Source of the DNA: Alphaproteobacteria bacterium bin52
GTDB taxonomy: Bacteria; Pseudomonadota; Alphaproteobacteria; Thalassobaculales; Thalassobaculaceae
Assembly (NCBI GenBank): GCA_002238645.1
Contig: MPMT01000006.1
Location: 1 to 64,000, forward strand
Direction of reading: 5' to 3'
DNA: 64,000 nt
Under the pieces are notes generated by a model. The model had not been told where the DNA came from, searched no databases, and saw only the letters and a list, made by a program, of their open reading frames with translations. Shown piece after piece: positions 61,837 through 64,000 of the stretch (position 1 is the first letter of the stretch; every line of letters begins with the position of its first letter). Made by a program: the position numbers and the translations under genes.

Positions 61837-64000
61837 TCACCCGGCCGCGATCCGCTCGAGCCGGCCCACAACCCGGTTCCGCGCCGGCCGCCACAGACCG
61901 CGGCTCCTGGCCTCGAGCAACCGGGCCGCGATGTCGGCGAGCGCCCGGGGATTGTGGCGTTGGAGGAATCGTCGCACGTCGTCGTCGTCGAGGTAGGCAT
62001 CGAAGACGGCGTCAAAGTGATGGTCACCGACACAGCGTGCGGTGGCGGCAAAGGCAAACAGGTAGTCCACCGTCGCCGCCAGTTCGGCACCGCCCCTGTA
62101 GCCGTGTCGCATGACCCCGGCGGTCCACTTCGGATTGACCACCCGTCCGCGCACGACCCTGGCCACCTCCTCCTCGAGCGAGCGGATGCGCAAGGCGCCG
62201 GGACGGGAGTGATCGCCATGGTAGGCTGCGGGCGCCCGGCCCGAATAGTGTCGCACCGCCACCGCCAGTCCGCCTTCGAACTGGTAGTAGTCGTCGGAAT
62301 CCAGCAGGTCGTGCTCACGGTTGTCCTGGTTGTGCAGGATCAGTTCGGTGTTCTCGAGCCGGGTCCGGAACAGGCCGTGGCCCGGTTCGCCATCCCCGCC
62401 GGCACCGTAGGCATACCCGCCCCACTCGAGATAGGCCGCCGCAAGATCGCCGGCATCGCTCCATATCCCCTCGTCAATCAGCGTCTGCAGCCCGGCACCG
62501 TAGGCTCCCGGCCGGGATCCGAAGACCCTGAATCCGGCCCGGTGACGCGCACTGTCCGGTTCCACTCCATCGACCGCCATCCGTGCCGCCTGCGCGGCGA
62601 CATTCGCGGCAAGCGGATTGAGTTCGGCAGGCTCGTCGAGTGCCGCCACCGCCCGCGCGGCCCCGTCGATAAGCGCGATCTGGGCTGCAAACGCATCCCT
62701 GAAGAAGCCGGATATCCTGAGGGTGACATCGACCCGGGGCCTGTCGAGCACCCCGAGGGGCAGGATTTCGAACCCGGTCACGCGTCGGGATCCGCTTTCC
62801 CAGCGCGGGCGCGTGCCCATCAGCGCCAGCACCTGGGCGATGTCATCGCCACCGGTGCGCATGTTCGCCGTCCCCCAGGCCGACAGCGCCAGGGTGCGCG
62901 GCCAGGCCCCGTGATCCTGGCGGTAGCGGTCGAGGACCAGGCCGGCGGCCTCCCAGCCGAGTTGCCAGGCCGCCGGGGTCGGTACGGCACGGGTGTCGAC
63001 CGAGTAGAAGTTGCGCCCGGTCGGCAGTACTTCGGGCCGCCCGCGCGTGGGCGCACCCGAGGGACCGGGCGGGACGAACCGGCCGGCCAGGCCGGCGAGG
63101 AGACCGTCGAGCTCCGCTCTGCCACTGGCAACCACGGACGGACGGATGGAGGTGGCGAGACGCTGCAGGACGGCTCGGGAACGCGTCCAGCCGGGCTCGG
63201 GTTTCCCTTCGCCCGAGACCAGCCTCGACGCGAGGCATTCCAGGCGTTCCACCGTGTCGCCGGCGGTGCGCCACCGCGAGGCGGGATCGAGGACGGCAAG
63301 GACAGCAGGTCTCGGCCCGGTCCAGGGCTCCGCCATGTCGCAGTCCAGCGGATCGAAGGTTCCGAAACCGAGGTCGGCAGCGAGTGAGCGCTGCAGCGAG
63401 GCGTCTCCTCCGTCTCCGGTGCCGCGGGGTACCCGGACCAGCGCCGTCAGCAAATCGTCGAGCTGCCGCCCCCGCGGAACCGCGCCGAAGACGTGCAGCC
63501 CGTCACGGATCTGCAGTTCCTTCAGTTCACACAGCCACGCGTCAAGCTTGCGCAATCGCTCGGCATCGCCGTCACCGGCCACGATTCCGCAGTCGATGTC
63601 GAGCCGCAACCGTTGCAGGAGATCGAGAATGGCCTCGCCGAGCGGTCCGAGCCGCCTCGGATCGAGTCCTGCCGCCTCGTAGTACTCGTCGACCAGGGCC
63701 TCGAGTTCGCGCAGCGGACCATAGGATTCGGCCCGTGTGAGCGGAGGGGTCAGGTGGTCGACGACGACCGCCGAGCTGCGCCGCTTGGCCTGGGTTCCCT
63801 CGCCGGGGTCATTGACGATGAACGGATACAGGTTGGGCAACGCGCCCAATGCCGCCTCGGGGTAGCAGGCAGATGACAGGGCCACCGCCTTGCCGGGAAG
63901 CCACTCGAGATTGCCGTGCTTGCCGACGTGAACCACGGCATGGGCATCGAAGGCTAGCCGCAGGCAGGCGTAGAAAGCGAGATAGCCATGCGGCGGCGGC
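61837..64000 (-). CDS. cobN: Cobaltochelatase subunit CobN (3' part; gene runs off the right edge)
   Basis: At least 720 residues of the large subunit of the ATP-dependent aerobic cobaltochelatase (CobNST), which inserts cobalt into hydrogenobyrinic acid a,c-diamide. Conserved blocks: VHVGKHGNLEWLPGKAVALS near the left of the fragment, LYPFIVNDPGEGTQAKRRS, VDEYYEAAGLDPRRL, LPTGRNFYSVDTRAVPTPAAW and the C-terminal MRHGYRGGAELAATVDYLFAFAA. Homologous to ChlH/BchH; the CobN reading is supported by cobD-cobU in this window. The frame is open through base 64000. Stop at 61837-61839. Confidence 0.93.
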   Translation of the reverse strand, partial: PPPHGYLAFYACLRLAFDAHAVVHVGKHGNLEWLPGKAVALSSACYPEAALGALPNLYPFIVNDPGEGTQAKRRSSAVVVDHLTPPLTRAESYGPLRELEALVDEYYEAAGLDPRRLGPLGEAILDLLQRLRLDIDCGIVAGDGDAERLRKLDAWLCELKELQIRDGLHVFGAVPRGRQLDDLLTALVRVPRGTGDGGDASLQRSLAADLGFGTFDPLDCDMAEPWTGPRPAVLAVLDPASRWRTAGDTVERLECLASRLVSGEGKPEPGWTRSRAVLQRLATSIRPSVVASGRAELDGLLAGLAGRFVPPGPSGAPTRGRPEVLPTGRNFYSVDTRAVPTPAAWQLGWEAAGLVLDRYRQDHGAWPRTLALSAWGTANMRTGGDDIAQVLALMGTRPRWESGSRRVTGFEILPLGVLDRPRVDVTLRISGFFRDAFAAQIALIDGAARAVAALDEPAELNPLAANVAAQAARMAVDGVEPDSARHRAGFRVFGSRPGAYGAGLQTLIDEGIWSDAGDLAAAYLEWGGYAYGAGGDGEPGHGLFRTRLENTELILHNQDNREHDLLDSDDYYQFEGGLAVAVRHYSGRAPAAYHGDHSRPGALRIRSLEEEVARVVRGRVVNPKWTAGVMRHGYRGGAELAATVDYLFAFAATARCVGDHHFDAVFDAYLDDDDVRRFLQRHNPRALADIAARLLEARSRGLWRPARNRVVGRLERIAAG

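Noticed and set aside
61954-63387. 477-codon plus-strand frame
   Set aside because: Antisense to cobN; no motif or ribosome site.

Overview
The window is GC-rich DNA (I estimate mid-to-upper 60s % GC) with tightly packed, mostly convergent or divergent short operons. The gene set points to a Gram-negative, aerobic alphaproteobacterium, probably Rhodospirillales-like: kdsB (KDO/LPS), an outer-membrane-type SPOR lipoprotein, an IalB-family periplasmic protein, aerobic cobalamin genes (cobN, cobD, cobU), class I c-type cytochromes, and the kdsB / pheA / membrane-anchored cytochrome c neighbourhood. Abundant class III CoA-transferases, phytanoyl-CoA-dioxygenase-type enzymes, SMP-30 lactonases and a luciferase-like monooxygenase suggest a metabolically versatile heterotroph. 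The taxonomic placement is inference.

Layout. 1-2000: end of an unknown gene with a duplicated hairpin, then a minus-strand SMP-30 / frameshifted PhyH pair. 2100-5020: a TPP riboswitch followed by the overlapping thiazole/thiamine operon thiO-thiS-thiG-thiE. 5070-7130: luciferase-like monooxygenase plus an alpha/beta hydrolase that lacks the nucleophile. 7130-8070: gene-poor, with a COG1373-type ATPase remnant. 8070-11230: SMP-30, HMG-CoA-lyase-like and CoA-transferase genes. 11230-14770: minus-strand lepA, pheA, kdsB. 14950-23155: cytochrome c, a HisN-like phosphatase, the peptide/microcin-C-type ABC transporter yejABEF and a GhrA-like reductase. 23169-32820: M17 peptidase, GST, cobD-cobU, PhyH with a two-domain barrel protein, a Sel1-repeat protein, a PrpF-family isomerase and an MFS pump. 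33370-34677: a Zur-like regulator, a tiny membrane ORF and an AztA-type zinc ABC ATPase with no permease beside it. 35169-39626: aspartate dehydrogenase, a broken GST and a transsulfuration pair (CBS, CGL/CGS).

The accessory part is 39.6-45.2 kb. It is a graveyard of gene pieces: IS21-like CGAACCGAA repeats, a coiled-coil membrane-protein tail, a beta-barrel tail, and an ankyrin/IstB chimera. Next to these lies one intact operon of three secreted proteins (42004-44719) whose genes are joined by 4-nt overlaps. I could not assign it to a known system. All three proteins look like variations on one fold, and near-identical 20-bp direct repeats bracket the segment. This is my best candidate for something undescribed.

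45.1-64 kb is again conserved: amidase beside a DppC tail, an exported nucleosidase, a CueR-controlled DUF4396-copC-copD-cytochrome c copper module with a textbook MerR-type promoter, an FAD oxidase and methyltransferase, HIBADH / CoA-transferase / glutaredoxin / nitrilase, accA, a SPOR lipoprotein, a BI-1 protein, rlmN, an IalB-family protein and the 3' part of cobN, which runs off the right edge. I saw no tRNA, rRNA or CRISPR.
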